Source of the DNA: Bacteroidales bacterium
Lineage (GTDB): Bacteria > Bacteroidota > Bacteroidia > Bacteroidales > F082
NCBI GenBank assembly: GCA_024400195.1
Contig: JAKSNC010000001.1
Span: 54,863-118,862, forward strand
Length of the DNA: 64,000 nt
Direction: 5' to 3'
Positions within the stretch are counted from its first letter, which is position 1. Each line of letters starts with the position of its first letter. The notes beneath the pieces are model-generated. The model did no database searches. It had not been told where the DNA came from and saw only the letters and a program-made list of their open reading frames with translations. Below are positions 16,148 through 24,971 of the stretch, piece by piece. Made by a program: the position numbers and the translations under genes.

Positions 16148-16148
16148 A

Positions 16149-17186
16149 TCAGAAATGCTTAAAGCCCTGTGCCCTAAGCGGGACGGAATGTTCGTCGGGC
16201 GTGATGAGGACGGCGTTACCGGTATCGGCTGTCATATATCCTATGATTCTGATGCCTTCCATCTCCTTGATTTTATCGTAATCGCTCTGTGCAACAGTGA
16301 AAAGAAGTTCGTAGTCTTCGCCGCCGTTGAGGGCCGTTATCGAAGGAACGAGTTTGAAGTATTTTGCCGTTTTGACCGTCAGCGGATCCATCGGGATTCT
16401 GTCTTCATAGACTTGACAACCCACTTTTGAATCTTTACAGAGATGAAGTATCTCAGAGGCGAGGCCGTCGGAAACGTCAATCATGGAAGTCGGTTTGACG
16501 CCGGCGGCTTTCAGTCTCTCGACAATATCGCGGCGCGGCTCCGGTTTAAGCTGGCGTTCAAGGATGTAGTCGTTGCCTCCGAGTTCAGGCTGCATGTCGG
16601 GATTCGCCATAAAGACGGCTTTTTCTCTCTCAAGGATGAGAAGTCCGGTATATGCGGCTCCAAGGTCACCGCTGACGCAAAGAAGGTCGTTTGGACGTGC
16701 TCCGTCGCGGTAAACGATGTCGTCTCTGTCTGCGACTCCCATCACCGTAATAGAAATCACGAGACCGTTTTTTGATGCCGTAGTGTCGCCGCCGACAATA
16801 TCGACTTTGTAGCGTTCGCAGGCGAGACGAATGCCGGAATAGAGTTCTTCGACGGCTTCGACAGAGAAACGACTCGACACCGCAAGGGCGACGACAATCT
16901 GTGTCGGGCGGCCGTTCATGGCGTAAATATCGGAGAAATTAACCGCCGCGGCCTTGTAGCCGAGATGTTTCAACGGCGTGTAAGTCAGGTCGAAATGAAC
17001 GCCCTCGACGAGTATATCGGTACTAACGAGCGTCATCTGTTCCTTATTATCAATGACGGCGGCATCATCGCCAACGCCCTTCAAAGAGTTGTCGTTAAAA
17101 AACGTTATCTTATCGGTGAGACGGTCGATAAGGCCGAATTCCCCTATTTCTGAAATATTTGTTGTCTTGACTTCGTTTTCTTCCAT
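16149..17186 (-). CDS. thiL: thiamine-monophosphate kinase
   Basis: A 345-residue ATP-dependent kinase making thiamine diphosphate from thiamine monophosphate. The motifs GVGDDAAVI, ALAVS..F, VGGDTTASKNG and MIDVSDGLASEILHL are characteristic of ThiL within the PurM/SelD fold. The start is ATG 17186 (MEENEVKTTN); the open frame extends 21 codons further but crosses the TATCTTTG promoter. It is followed after two bases by uvrC, so the two are co-transcribed. Confidence 0.93.
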   Translation of the reverse strand: MEENEVKTTNISEIGEFGLIDRLTDKITFFNDNSLKGVGDDAAVIDNKEQMTLVSTDILVEGVHFDLTYTPLKHLGYKAAAVNFSDIYAMNGRPTQIVVALAVSSRFSVEAVEELYSGIRLACERYKVDIVGGDTTASKNGLVISITVMGVADRDDIVYRDGARPNDLLCVSGDLGAAYTGLLILEREKAVFMANPDMQPELGGNDYILERQLKPEPRRDIVERLKAAGVKPTSMIDVSDGLASEILHLCKDSKVGCQVYEDRIPMDPLTVKTAKYFKLVPSITALNGGEDYELLFTVAQSDYDKIKEMEGIRIIGYMTADTGNAVLITPDEHSVPLRAQGFKHF

Positions 17187-17202
17187 CGCATTTTTTTTTG
17201 TG

Positions 17203-17210
17203 CAAAGATA
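17203..17210 (-). promoter_or_regulatory. -7 promoter element TATCTTTG for thiL-uvrC
   Basis: TATCTTTG on the minus strand, 17 bp before the thiL ATG. A matching TATCTTTG faces the other way at 17264, making this a divergent promoter region. Confidence 0.7.
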
Positions 17211-17263
17211 GGGGAAAAAGTTAGAAGTTGGCAATGACGCAATACTCACGTCCTAAAAAAAAC

Positions 17264-17271
17264 TATCTTTG
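17264..17271 (+). promoter_or_regulatory. -7 promoter element TATCTTTG for the 17301 gene
   Basis: TATCTTTG on the plus strand, 29 bp before the start codon of the small membrane protein. Confidence 0.65.
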
Positions 17272-17300
17272 CACACTGAACCGCATTTAAGGTATAAAAC

Positions 17301-17846
17301 ATGATTTCACCGGTACAGATTTACAAGATAATACAACAGTTTATAGCGCCGTTATCGACGGCTTTGTCAGGACGCAACATGAGAGGCATAAGGAACAGGA
17401 TTATTCTTGCTGTCGTTGTTTCTCTGATAAGCATCGGTATCGACACATATCTGGTTTTCACTAATTATGATTATCTTCCGTCGCTCATTGGGACGAATTA
17501 CGGGTGGGATTATGCCGCGTCGGTTGTCGAAAGCAAGTCGGTTTTCTGGGATTATGAAGTTCAGCGTCTCGTGTTATTGTTGATATTTGTCATCGTCGGA
17601 TGGCTGATTCGCCACAGCGACACGACCTCCATAATAAGGTTTCGCACGTTCCAGATGTTGGCCGAAACCGCCAATCTGATAATTATGACTGGTATTGGAA
17701 TAAGCATCGTCATGCTTTACATATCTTTAGGCGATGACAGCAAAAAACTCTCCGAGTCATTAGACTGCATCGTAATGCTCGTATGGCTCGGCATACTGCT
17801 CGTCGAATACATCTTCGACCTGAAATTTCTGCGGAAAGGGAAATAA
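17301..17846 (+). CDS. small membrane protein of unknown function, four predicted helices
   Basis: A 181-residue protein I do not recognise. It has four hydrophobic stretches at about residues 32-52, 88-104, 127-146 and 153-172, an N-terminal basic segment (GRNMRGIRNR) and a basic tail. No catalytic motif or signal peptide is evident. It has its own promoter and terminator and stands alone between divergent thiL and convergent gcvT. The good promoter, ATG start and terminator support a real gene. Confidence 0.75.
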   Translation: MISPVQIYKIIQQFIAPLSTALSGRNMRGIRNRIILAVVVSLISIGIDTYLVFTNYDYLPSLIGTNYGWDYAASVVESKSVFWDYEVQRLVLLLIFVIVGWLIRHSDTTSIIRFRTFQMLAETANLIIMTGIGISIVMLYISLGDDSKKLSESLDCIVMLVWLGILLVEYIFDLKFLRKGK

Positions 17847-17879
17847 AAAACGAGAGATTCGATACAACCTCTCGTTTTT
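17846..17879 (+). terminator. intrinsic terminator after the 17301 gene
   Basis: Arms AAAAACGAGAG (17846-17856) and CTCTCGTTTTT (17869-17879) pair perfectly around a 12-base loop; the second arm supplies the T-run. Because of the A-run on the other side it can work in both directions. Confidence 0.85.
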
Positions 17880-17884
17880 GTTTT

Positions 17885-17983
17885 GACTTTTTTTGACACT
17901 TAGACATTTTGACTTTTGGACTTTATTATTTCAAACTGTCAAATCGTCAAATCGTCAAACTGTCAAATCGTCCAATTGTCCAT
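17885..17983. repeat. short-unit tandem array, locus C, abutting the gcvT stop codon
   Basis: TTTTGAC-type units (17881-17925) are followed by six octamers of the TCAAATCG/TCAAACTG type (about 17935-17980). The array ends two bases from the gcvT stop codon (17985-17987). Confidence 0.8.
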
Positions 17984-17984
17984 C

Positions 17985-19100
17985 CTAAAAGAACGGCATC
18001 TTAACGACGACGGCCTTGATGAGTTTCTCGCGTATCTTGATAAATATTTCGGTCTCGACCTTTGAGTATTCCACTCCGACGAGGGCTGTACCGATGTTCT
18101 TACCTGTTGACGGTGATGGGCTTCCCGAGCGGACTTCGCCGATTTTGTTTCCGGCGGCGTCGCACACCTCGTAACCGTTGCGGGCTATTCCGCGGTCAAT
18201 CATCTCAAACCCGACTATCTTGCGTTTCACGCCGGCCGCCTTCTGAGCGATAAGCAGTTCCTTGTTGACGAAGACGTTGTTTTCGGCTTTCAGCTTGGTA
18301 ATCCATGCGAGAGGAGCTTCGAGCGGGCTGATGGTGTCGTCCATCTCGTGTCCGTAGAGGCAGAAGCCTTTTTCAAGACGGAGAGTATCGCGGCAACCGA
18401 GGCCTGCGGGTTTAATTCCGAATTCGGCACCGGCCTCGAAGACGGCGTCCCAAACCTTTACGGCATGAGCGACAGGGATATAGATTTCGCATCCGCCTGC
18501 TCCGGTGTAACCAGTTGTCGAGAAGATGATATTGTCAACGCCGGCAAAATTGATAATCTGGAATGTGTAGTATTCCATATCGACGACGTTAGCCTTGGTC
18601 AGTTTCTGCATGGCCTTCAGTGCGTTAGGACCCTGCACGGCGAGTTGTGCCCACTGTTCGCTTTCGTTGAGGAAATCGACATTCGGAGTGAGGCCCATCT
18701 TGTCGGCTATCTGGCTCATCCACGCCCAGTCTTTGTCGATATTGGCCGCGTTTGGAACCATGAACCATTCTTCTTCGCTGACGCGATAGACGAGCATATC
18801 GTCAACGATACCGCCCTTGCCGTTAGGAAGGCATGTGTATTGAACCTTGCCGTCGGTCAGGACATCGACATCGTTAACGGTGCAGTACTGCATGAACGCT
18901 TTGGCTTTAGGACCTTTTGCACGAAATTCGCCCATGTGCGACACATCGAAAACGCCGACGTTGTTGCGTACGTTATTATGTTCGACAACCAATCCTTCAT
19001 ATTGAATAGGCATGTCGTAACCGGCAAACTCAGCCATTTTTGCTCCCAAATCATGATGAATCTGGTTGTAGGGAGTCTTTTTAAGTTCCGTGTTTTCCAT
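17985..19100 (-). CDS. gcvT: aminomethyltransferase (glycine cleavage system T protein)
   Basis: A 371-residue T protein, which moves the aminomethyl carbon from H protein to tetrahydrofolate. Typical segments are KTPYNQIHHDLGAKMAEFAGYDMPIQY, VGVFDVSHMGEF, the folate-binding GYTGAGGCEIY and GLGCRDTLRLEKGFCLYGHEMD. The start ATG 19100 (MENTELKK) is chosen because the longer frame crosses the TATCTTTG promoter. Length is normal. The other glycine cleavage genes are not in the window. Confidence 0.95.
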   Translation of the reverse strand: MENTELKKTPYNQIHHDLGAKMAEFAGYDMPIQYEGLVVEHNNVRNNVGVFDVSHMGEFRAKGPKAKAFMQYCTVNDVDVLTDGKVQYTCLPNGKGGIVDDMLVYRVSEEEWFMVPNAANIDKDWAWMSQIADKMGLTPNVDFLNESEQWAQLAVQGPNALKAMQKLTKANVVDMEYYTFQIINFAGVDNIIFSTTGYTGAGGCEIYIPVAHAVKVWDAVFEAGAEFGIKPAGLGCRDTLRLEKGFCLYGHEMDDTISPLEAPLAWITKLKAENNVFVNKELLIAQKAAGVKRKIVGFEMIDRGIARNGYEVCDAAGNKIGEVRSGSPSPSTGKNIGTALVGVEYSKVETEIFIKIREKLIKAVVVKMPFF

Positions 19101-19136
19101 TTTATTGATTTTTAGATAGATTTTCTTTTGAAGCTG

Positions 19137-19144
19137 CAAAGATA
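19137..19144 (-). promoter_or_regulatory. -7 promoter element TATCTTTG for gcvT
   Basis: TATCTTTG on the minus strand, 36 bp before the gcvT ATG. The spacer from here to rpmB shows only this promoter and the rpmB promoter; no riboswitch fold was recognised. Confidence 0.65.
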
Positions 19145-19309
19145 ACAATTTATGCCGAACCTTTGTTTTCTTTCATAAAATAAAATGGTCGAACGACTAC
19201 TTTCTGCTATTCACCACACATAACGAAGTTCTATCGAATACATTTTGCAGTGATAATGAGGCATTTAAGTATATTTATTCTAAAATTTTAAAGGTCTGTC
19301 TAAAAAAAG

Positions 19310-19340
19310 TTGGTACGATTCGATTTTTTTTGTAACTTTG
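19310..19340 (+). promoter_or_regulatory. rpmB promoter (TTG and TAACTTTG, 20-bp spacing)
   Basis: TTG at 19310-19312 and TAACTTTG at 19333-19340 are 20 bp apart, matching the -33/-7 architecture of Bacteroidota primary promoters. The leader to rpmB is about 50 bases. Confidence 0.75.
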
Positions 19341-19395
19341 CGCTCTCAATTTAATGAGGATTAAAACAGAATATTAACAAAAAAAATACAGGGAT

Positions 19396-19638
19396 ATGTC
19401 GAAAGTTTGTCAAATAACCGGAAGAAAGGTTATGGTTGGAAACAATGTTTCTCACTCCAACAAGAAGACCAAGAGAACGTTTTCGCCGAACCTCAAGATT
19501 AAGAAGTTTTATGTTCCCGAGTGGGATGAGTGGGTTGTGCTGAAGGTTTCCGCAGCCGGTCTCCGCACCATCGACAAGAAGGGTGTTTATCAGGCCATGA
19601 TTGATGCTTCGGAAAAAGGTCATCTCGACCGTTGGTAA
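19396..19638 (+). CDS. rpmB: 50S ribosomal protein L28
   Basis: An 80-residue L28. The N-terminal [25 protein letters not shown] sequence is the family signature, and length is right. In Bacteroidota rpmB is usually followed by rpmG and a DUF4295 gene; here a terminator follows directly. Confidence 0.96.
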   Translation: MSKVCQITGRKVMVGNNVSHSNKKTKRTFSPNLKIKKFYVPEWDEWVVLKVSAAGLRTIDKKGVYQAMIDASEKGHLDRW

Positions 19639-19670
19639 ACCAAAAAATCTAAAAAAAATGTTAATTAAAG

Positions 19671-19698
19671 CCGTCCCGTTTTGAGACGGTTTTTTTTT
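19671..19698 (+). terminator. intrinsic terminator after rpmB
   Basis: CCGTC (19671-19675) pairs with GACGG (19685-19689) and is followed by nine T residues. Confidence 0.85.
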
Positions 19699-19720
19699 GC
19701 AAAAGCACGACAAAAATCAT

Positions 19721-19728
19721 TATCTTTA
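19721..19728 (+). promoter_or_regulatory. -7-like element TATCTTTA before the TonB receptor gene
   Basis: TATCTTTA, one base off TAnnTTTG, 17 bp before the chosen ATG and just after the rpmB terminator. Confidence 0.6.
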
Positions 19729-19744
19729 CGCCTTTAAATCAGAT

Positions 19745-22240
19745 ATGAGGAAGACTTTGTTTTTGTTACTGGCGATGTTTCCGCTGTTCCTTTTAGGACA
19801 GACGCAGGCTGTTGTTTTCGGTGTTGTAAGTGATGACGAGAATCGTCCTTTGGAGCTTGTAAATGTCGCTGTTCCCGGCACCACGACGGGCACAGTCACC
19901 GACAGTCGCGGACGTTACAGCCTCGTGCTTCCGGCAGACACCCTCATCAAAGTCGTCTATACCTTTGTAGGATACGAGCAGTCGGAACGCAGTTTTACGT
20001 TAAAAGGCGGAGAACGCCGCCGGTGCGATGTGAACATCGCGGCAATATCGACATTGCTGCCCGACGCCGTAGTGACAGACCGTCAGACAAGGACGTCGTC
20101 AATAACGCATATCGACGCACGCGAAGCCGTACTGATCCCGTCGTCGGGCACCGGCGGCATCGAAGATCTCGTCAAGACACTGCCGGGCGTGTCGTCAACA
20201 AACGAACTCAGCTCACAATACAACGTGCGCGGCGGTAACTTCGACGAAAACCTAATCTACGTCAACGGAATAGAGATTTACAGACCGTTTCTCGTCGGCT
20301 CCGGACAACAGGAAGGACTGAGTTTCATCAACTCGCGACTCGTTTCCAACATCGAATTTTCGGCAGGCGGTTTCGCAGCAGAATACGGAGACAAACTGTC
20401 ATCCGTCCTCGACATAACATACAAACGGCCACGACTGACGGCAGGTTCGGCTACGTTGTCGTTCCTCGGTGCTGAAGGCCATGTCGAGGGATCCGCAAAT
20501 CAAAACAAGTTCAGCTACATAGCCGGAGCACGATATAAAAACAACAAATACCTGCTCGGGACGATGGATACAAAAGGCTCGTATCAGCCTAATTTCATTG
20601 ACGCACAGACGTTTTTATCATATACATTCAACGCACGTTGGGAAATTTCAGCACTCGGCTACTACTCGCGAAACAACTACAAAATGGTTCCCGAGACACG
20701 CGAAACGGATTTCGGAAACATGCAGGAATCATACCGCCTCAAGATTTACTTCGACGGACAGGAAAAAAGCAACTATTCTAACGGAATGGGCGCATTCTCA
20801 GTCAGTTATACGCCGATAGAAGGACTCAACATGAGACTCACAGCTTCGGCATACAGCGCGGCGGAAACGGAGACATACGACATTCAAGGCGAATACTGGA
20901 TAGGCCAGCTCTCCAACGACAACAACGAGCAGACAGTCACATCGCAGGGCGTTGGAGCCTATATCGAGCACGCGCGCAACTTCTTCTATTCAAAAGTGTT
21001 CAACGTTGATTATAAAGGCGTTTACGAATATCGCAAGAATGTCCTCAAATGGGGATTCCATTATCAACATCAGAATTTCGACGACGAGACAAACGAATGG
21101 AAGATGATTGACTCGGCCGGCTATACTTTGCCCCATCCTTCCGACGACCCGTTCAACGTGCAGCACACCGATTTGGAGATGAATCAAGTAGCGAAGGCTC
21201 ACAACAAATTAGACATCAATGTGTTTGACGGCTATCTGCAGCACTCGTGGAAGATGGAGGCCGATAACGAAGACGAATGGGTCGTGACGGCCGGCGCGAG
21301 GGTCAACCATTGGGGATATGCTGAAAAGACAAACGTCAGCCCTCGCGCCGGCATAGCATACAGCCCACATTGGAACAACAATATGATTTTCCGTCTCTCG
21401 GGCGGCGTGTATGTCCAAAACCCGTTTTACCGCGAACTCAGAAAATTCGACGGGACACTTGTGAGTTCCGACAAAGCCGACGTACAAAAGTCATATCAAG
21501 TCGTGCTCGGCCACGAATACACCTTCAAAGCATGGAACAGGCCGTTCCAATTCACGTCGGAGATTTATTACAAATATCTCACCGACATCATTCCATACGA
21601 AGTCGATAACATCAGGATAAGGTATTTCGCCGACCAACGCGCCACAGGATACGCAGCAGGCATCGACTTCAGAATCAACGGCGAATTTGTCAAAGGTGCG
21701 GAAAGCTGGGCAAGTCTTTCATTGATGAAGACCGAAGAAGACATCAAATACTACATCGCTCCCGATGGCAGCATTCTGTCACAAGGAGCCGTTGACGATG
21801 GCGCGGCATACGTGGGCGACACTGTCGTAAGAGGCATTCCACGTCCATCAGACCAAAGACTGAATTTTTCGCTTTTCTTCCAAGATTATCTTCCCCACTT
21901 CCCCACATGCAGAGTAAACGTCAAATTGGTTTTCGGCACCGGACTGCCTTTCGGGCCGACGGAATCAGAACGCTACAGACACGACTTCCGGATGAGTTCG
22001 TACCGACGCGTTGACATTGGTTTCAGCAAACAGCTCATCGGAAACAGCACACATTTCAGTGAAAAAAATCCGCTCAGATTTGTCAAGAACTGCTGGATAA
22101 GTCTCGAAGTACTAAATCTATTGGGTATCAATAACGTCAGTTCGTACCTCTGGGTGACTGATGTGCGCAACATACAATATGCGGTACCAAACTATTTGAC
22201 AAACAGACAACTCAATGTAAAACTTGTAGCCGAATTCTAA
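19745..22240 (+). CDS. TonB-dependent outer-membrane receptor with carboxypeptidase-regulatory N-domain
   Basis: An 831-residue outer-membrane protein. After the signal peptide (MRKTLFLLLAMFPLFLLGQ) comes a CarboxypepD-reg beta-sandwich (VVFGVVSDDENRPLELVNVAVPGTTTGTVTD), then a plug domain (GGIEDLVKTLPGVSSTNELSSQYNVRGG) and a long barrel ending in Phe. The start ATG 19745 is preferred over a frame extension that overlaps the rpmB terminator. No SusD partner follows, so it is not a standard SusCD pair; it is followed at 10 bp by a collagen-like secreted protein. The substrate is unknown. Confidence 0.9.
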   Translation: MRKTLFLLLAMFPLFLLGQTQAVVFGVVSDDENRPLELVNVAVPGTTTGTVTDSRGRYSLVLPADTLIKVVYTFVGYEQSERSFTLKGGERRRCDVNIAAISTLLPDAVVTDRQTRTSSITHIDAREAVLIPSSGTGGIEDLVKTLPGVSSTNELSSQYNVRGGNFDENLIYVNGIEIYRPFLVGSGQQEGLSFINSRLVSNIEFSAGGFAAEYGDKLSSVLDITYKRPRLTAGSATLSFLGAEGHVEGSANQNKFSYIAGARYKNNKYLLGTMDTKGSYQPNFIDAQTFLSYTFNARWEISALGYYSRNNYKMVPETRETDFGNMQESYRLKIYFDGQEKSNYSNGMGAFSVSYTPIEGLNMRLTASAYSAAETETYDIQGEYWIGQLSNDNNEQTVTSQGVGAYIEHARNFFYSKVFNVDYKGVYEYRKNVLKWGFHYQHQNFDDETNEWKMIDSAGYTLPHPSDDPFNVQHTDLEMNQVAKAHNKLDINVFDGYLQHSWKMEADNEDEWVVTAGARVNHWGYAEKTNVSPRAGIAYSPHWNNNMIFRLSGGVYVQNPFYRELRKFDGTLVSSDKADVQKSYQVVLGHEYTFKAWNRPFQFTSEIYYKYLTDIIPYEVDNIRIRYFADQRATGYAAGIDFRINGEFVKGAESWASLSLMKTEEDIKYYIAPDGSILSQGAVDDGAAYVGDTVVRGIPRPSDQRLNFSLFFQDYLPHFPTCRVNVKLVFGTGLPFGPTESERYRHDFRMSSYRRVDIGFSKQLIGNSTHFSEKNPLRFVKNCWISLEVLNLLGINNVSSYLWVTDVRNIQYAVPNYLTNRQLNVKLVAEF

Positions 22241-22250
22241 AAACAAAAAA

Positions 22251-23705
22251 ATGTATAGATTTCTTTACCGATTAACACTTTTTCTACTGTTGATGACGGC
22301 AACGACGCCTCTCGTTACAGCACAAGAAAAAAACGATTTAAACACAAATCTCGGCGGGATAGCCGAAAACGACGGAAGTATCAAAAAAAAGAAGCCGATA
22401 CTCTTCAACAAAGACAAGTATTCTCTCAATCTGCGTTACGAAATCGTCGGTGACGACACATATAAGATTCTTTTCTGCGCGAAGAAGACCGGCAAAAAGA
22501 AGCCACCTCTCATTCCGCTGCTTAATGACGGATTTCAGCTTAAAAGCGATGACAATAACGTCATAATCAATAATGACAAGATAAAAATCATCGGGTCGCA
22601 GTGGGATTATGTTTTAGGGAAATATCTCACTGAAGGCAAAATAAACGTCGAATATAACGGCGAAGTCGTCAGTTCATTCACCTTTGAAGTATCGCCATTT
22701 TCAAACAGGATGACACGCAATGGAGAAGACTTAGACATTGTTGTCGCGGAAGTTTTCCCCGATTTTCCAATCGACCTGTGCCTCGTCTTCGACAAAAACA
22801 AATCGAAGGCCACGCTTTACAGGCTGCCTCTCATCATATCCGCGAGCGGTAAAGACGGCAAAAACGGCAATAACGGTAGAGACGGATATAACGGCTCTCA
22901 CGGATTATATACTATCGTAAACATCAGTTCAAACACAATTTTAGCCATAGCCCAAAACGCAGAAGCCATAGCAAATCCGGCATCTTCGCACAGAAAGTAC
23001 ACGACAGCCGGAAGCAATGGCGGCAACGGTGGTGACGGTGAAAACGGTGAAAACGGACAGGACGGCGGCGATGTCAACATCACGATTTCGGACGACGGAA
23101 TCGAAGACAAACTAATCATCATATCCGACGGCGGAAAAGGCGGAAAAGGCGGAAAGGGCGGAAAAGGCGGAAAAGGCGGCTACGGCACATACCGCGGACG
23201 CGACGGCTTAGACGGTTCCAAAGGAAGCGACGGCATTGACGGCTTAGACGGCGACATCAATATGAACATCGTTAACAACACCGACGACGAAATAATGATG
23301 CTCATGTCGTCATACACATTTTTCTCCAGCGAGTGCCTCGATAATATGAGAACTGGCGAAGCCGACAGTACAAATGTTATGCTCGCCGAAGCAAAAACGA
23401 GATATGACGCCGTCTTCAGAGTGAAAAACGGTTTCGCCATGGTGAAGAAAGACAATAAATACGGATTCATCGACAGCCTCGGCAACGAAGTCGTCATGCC
23501 GATATTCACCAACATACATCAAAACAGCAATTTCGACTGGCTCAACGAAAGCGGAGGAAAATACCAGCCCATATACACCGTCGAAGGCAGCGGCAAAAAC
23601 AGAAGCATCAAATGGATAGGCCTCGACGGACGTATCTCCCGCAACTATACCAATTATCAATTCAATATAACCGAAACGCTTCCAGATGCAGTCTGGGATT
23701 TTTAA
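22251..23705 (+). CDS. secreted collagen-like protein with WG-type C-terminal repeat
   Basis: A 484-residue exported protein I cannot assign to a named family. A signal peptide (to about residue 24) is followed by about 170 residues of ordinary sequence, then three Gly-rich collagen-like tracts: residues about 200-218 (GKDGKNGNNGRDG), 254-274 (GSNGGNGGDGENGENG) and 294-334 (five GGK units, then GRDGLDGSKGSDGIDGLDG). Near residues 394-420 a WG-repeat-like stretch follows (MVKKDNKYGFIDSLGNEVVMP). The GGK tract is coded by 9-bp tandem repeats. It lies 10 bp after the receptor gene and 10 bp before the next unknown gene, suggesting one operon. Function unknown; surface matrix or adhesive roles are guesses. 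Confidence 0.85.
   Translation: MYRFLYRLTLFLLLMTATTPLVTAQEKNDLNTNLGGIAENDGSIKKKKPILFNKDKYSLNLRYEIVGDDTYKILFCAKKTGKKKPPLIPLLNDGFQLKSDDNNVIINNDKIKIIGSQWDYVLGKYLTEGKINVEYNGEVVSSFTFEVSPFSNRMTRNGEDLDIVVAEVFPDFPIDLCLVFDKNKSKATLYRLPLIISASGKDGKNGNNGRDGYNGSHGLYTIVNISSNTILAIAQNAEAIANPASSHRKYTTAGSNGGNGGDGENGENGQDGGDVNITISDDGIEDKLIIISDGGKGGKGGKGGKGGKGGYGTYRGRDGLDGSKGSDGIDGLDGDINMNIVNNTDDEIMMLMSSYTFFSSECLDNMRTGEADSTNVMLAEAKTRYDAVFRVKNGFAMVKKDNKYGFIDSLGNEVVMPIFTNIHQNSNFDWLNESGGKYQPIYTVEGSGKNRSIKWIGLDGRISRNYTNYQFNITETLPDAVWDF
23129..23176. repeat. 9-bp tandem repeat coding for GGK units
   Basis: Five to six copies of GGCGGAAAA (one with GGCGGAAAG) lie in the collagen-like gene. The unit length of nine keeps the frame if copy number changes. 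Confidence 0.85.
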
Positions 23706-23715
23706 AAAAAACGTT

Positions 23716-24969
23716 ATGAAGATTAAGACACAATCCATATTATTGTCGTTATTATTCTGTATGTCAATAACATACGCTCAGGAAAACGACATGTCGTACA
23801 GACGCAGTTCGTGGTACAACATACTGATAAGCCATCCCGAACAGGGATTTTCATCGGACATTCTCTACGTCTATAATAATAAGGACATGTCGGATAAATT
23901 CAACGACCACAGTCTCAGCATCGGTGCGGTGGCGGCGACGGGTACGAAGTTTATCGACAAGAAGCCCATTGACGACTTTCTCAACCGAAACGATGTCGCC
24001 AAACGACTCGTCGCCAAATGGTTCGACCGTGACAAATACACCGGAGTGTGCGACATGGACCTCATATCGTACCGCGGCCTCGAAGCTGCCAAAGCCTCTG
24101 ACATAGAGGTCGCGTCACTCACGAAAAGGCACGAAGCATTGTTGATGGACGCCGGCACTGAACTTATAGGCAGCACTTTCGTCCTCGTTCACGACGTGAT
24201 TTATATCGACAAAGCCGAGGAGAACCAGGACATTGCGGCCGGCATTCACGTCGGAGGCGCGATTTTGGGCGGAGTACTGAGCATAATCGGAGCCGCGACC
24301 GACAACGAAGACCTCGTCAACGCCGGCTCACTGCTCTATCTTTCATCGGAGACGGCATCGCTCGTCGTGAGCCAGTTGGAAGGCTTCAGAGTTAAAGTCA
24401 GAACACATCTCTATCAGGTCGAATGGGATTCATTGGCACCATACGATTTTTATGAAAAATATTACACGGAGACTCTTGACCCCGCAAAAATCGCCGCGTG
24501 GGAAGACGCCCAATATAAGTTAAAATACATTGGCACACAAGAAGTTAAAAGCGGACAAACTGTCATGAAGGGCGTGCATAATCCCGAAGACGTCATCAAA
24601 AAAGTCGTATATCGCGCCCTTGACGAATGCGTCCTCAACCTTCAGAAACAATATGAAGCTTTTCGACTCAAAGAGCCAATCTACTCGATGGGAGAAAAGA
24701 AAACAGTCCACGTGAAAATCGGTCTCAAAGAAGGAGTCAGCAAGAATTCGAAATACGAAGTTTTGGAGACCGTCATCGACGGGCGCGGACGCACACGCTA
24801 CCGCCGTGTCGGAACGATAGTACCCGACCCGAACCGCATCTGGGACAACAGGTTTATGGCCATAGAAGAAGGAGCCGAAAACTCCGAATTAGGATATACG
24901 ACATTCAAAATCAAAAGCGGAGCTAATAGTATCTATCCAGGAATGCTTATAAGAGAGATAAAATTCTAA
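23716..24969 (+). CDS. exported protein of unknown function
   Basis: A 417-residue protein with a clear signal peptide (MKIKTQSILLSLLFCMSITYAQ) and no family I recognise. Near residues 178-200 a Gly/Ala-rich hydrophobic stretch (HVGGAILGGVLSIIGAA) could be membrane-inserting. The C-terminal part contains a VHVKIGLKEGVSKNSKYEVLE segment that looks like a small beta-rich domain. The start ATG 23716 is chosen because it begins the signal peptide; the frame is open ten codons further up, overlapping the preceding gene. It lies between the collagen-like gene and apbE, which starts 2 bp after it, so all are likely co-transcribed. Confidence 0.8.
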   Translation: MKIKTQSILLSLLFCMSITYAQENDMSYRRSSWYNILISHPEQGFSSDILYVYNNKDMSDKFNDHSLSIGAVAATGTKFIDKKPIDDFLNRNDVAKRLVAKWFDRDKYTGVCDMDLISYRGLEAAKASDIEVASLTKRHEALLMDAGTELIGSTFVLVHDVIYIDKAEENQDIAAGIHVGGAILGGVLSIIGAATDNEDLVNAGSLLYLSSETASLVVSQLEGFRVKVRTHLYQVEWDSLAPYDFYEKYYTETLDPAKIAAWEDAQYKLKYIGTQEVKSGQTVMKGVHNPEDVIKKVVYRALDECVLNLQKQYEAFRLKEPIYSMGEKKTVHVKIGLKEGVSKNSKYEVLETVIDGRGRTRYRRVGTIVPDPNRIWDNRFMAIEEGAENSELGYTTFKIKSGANSIYPGMLIREIKF

Positions 24970-24971
24970 TA

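Noticed and set aside
22251-24969. Neighbours of apbE as flavinylation targets
   Set aside because: No DxxSGAT-like acceptor motif was seen in either exported protein.
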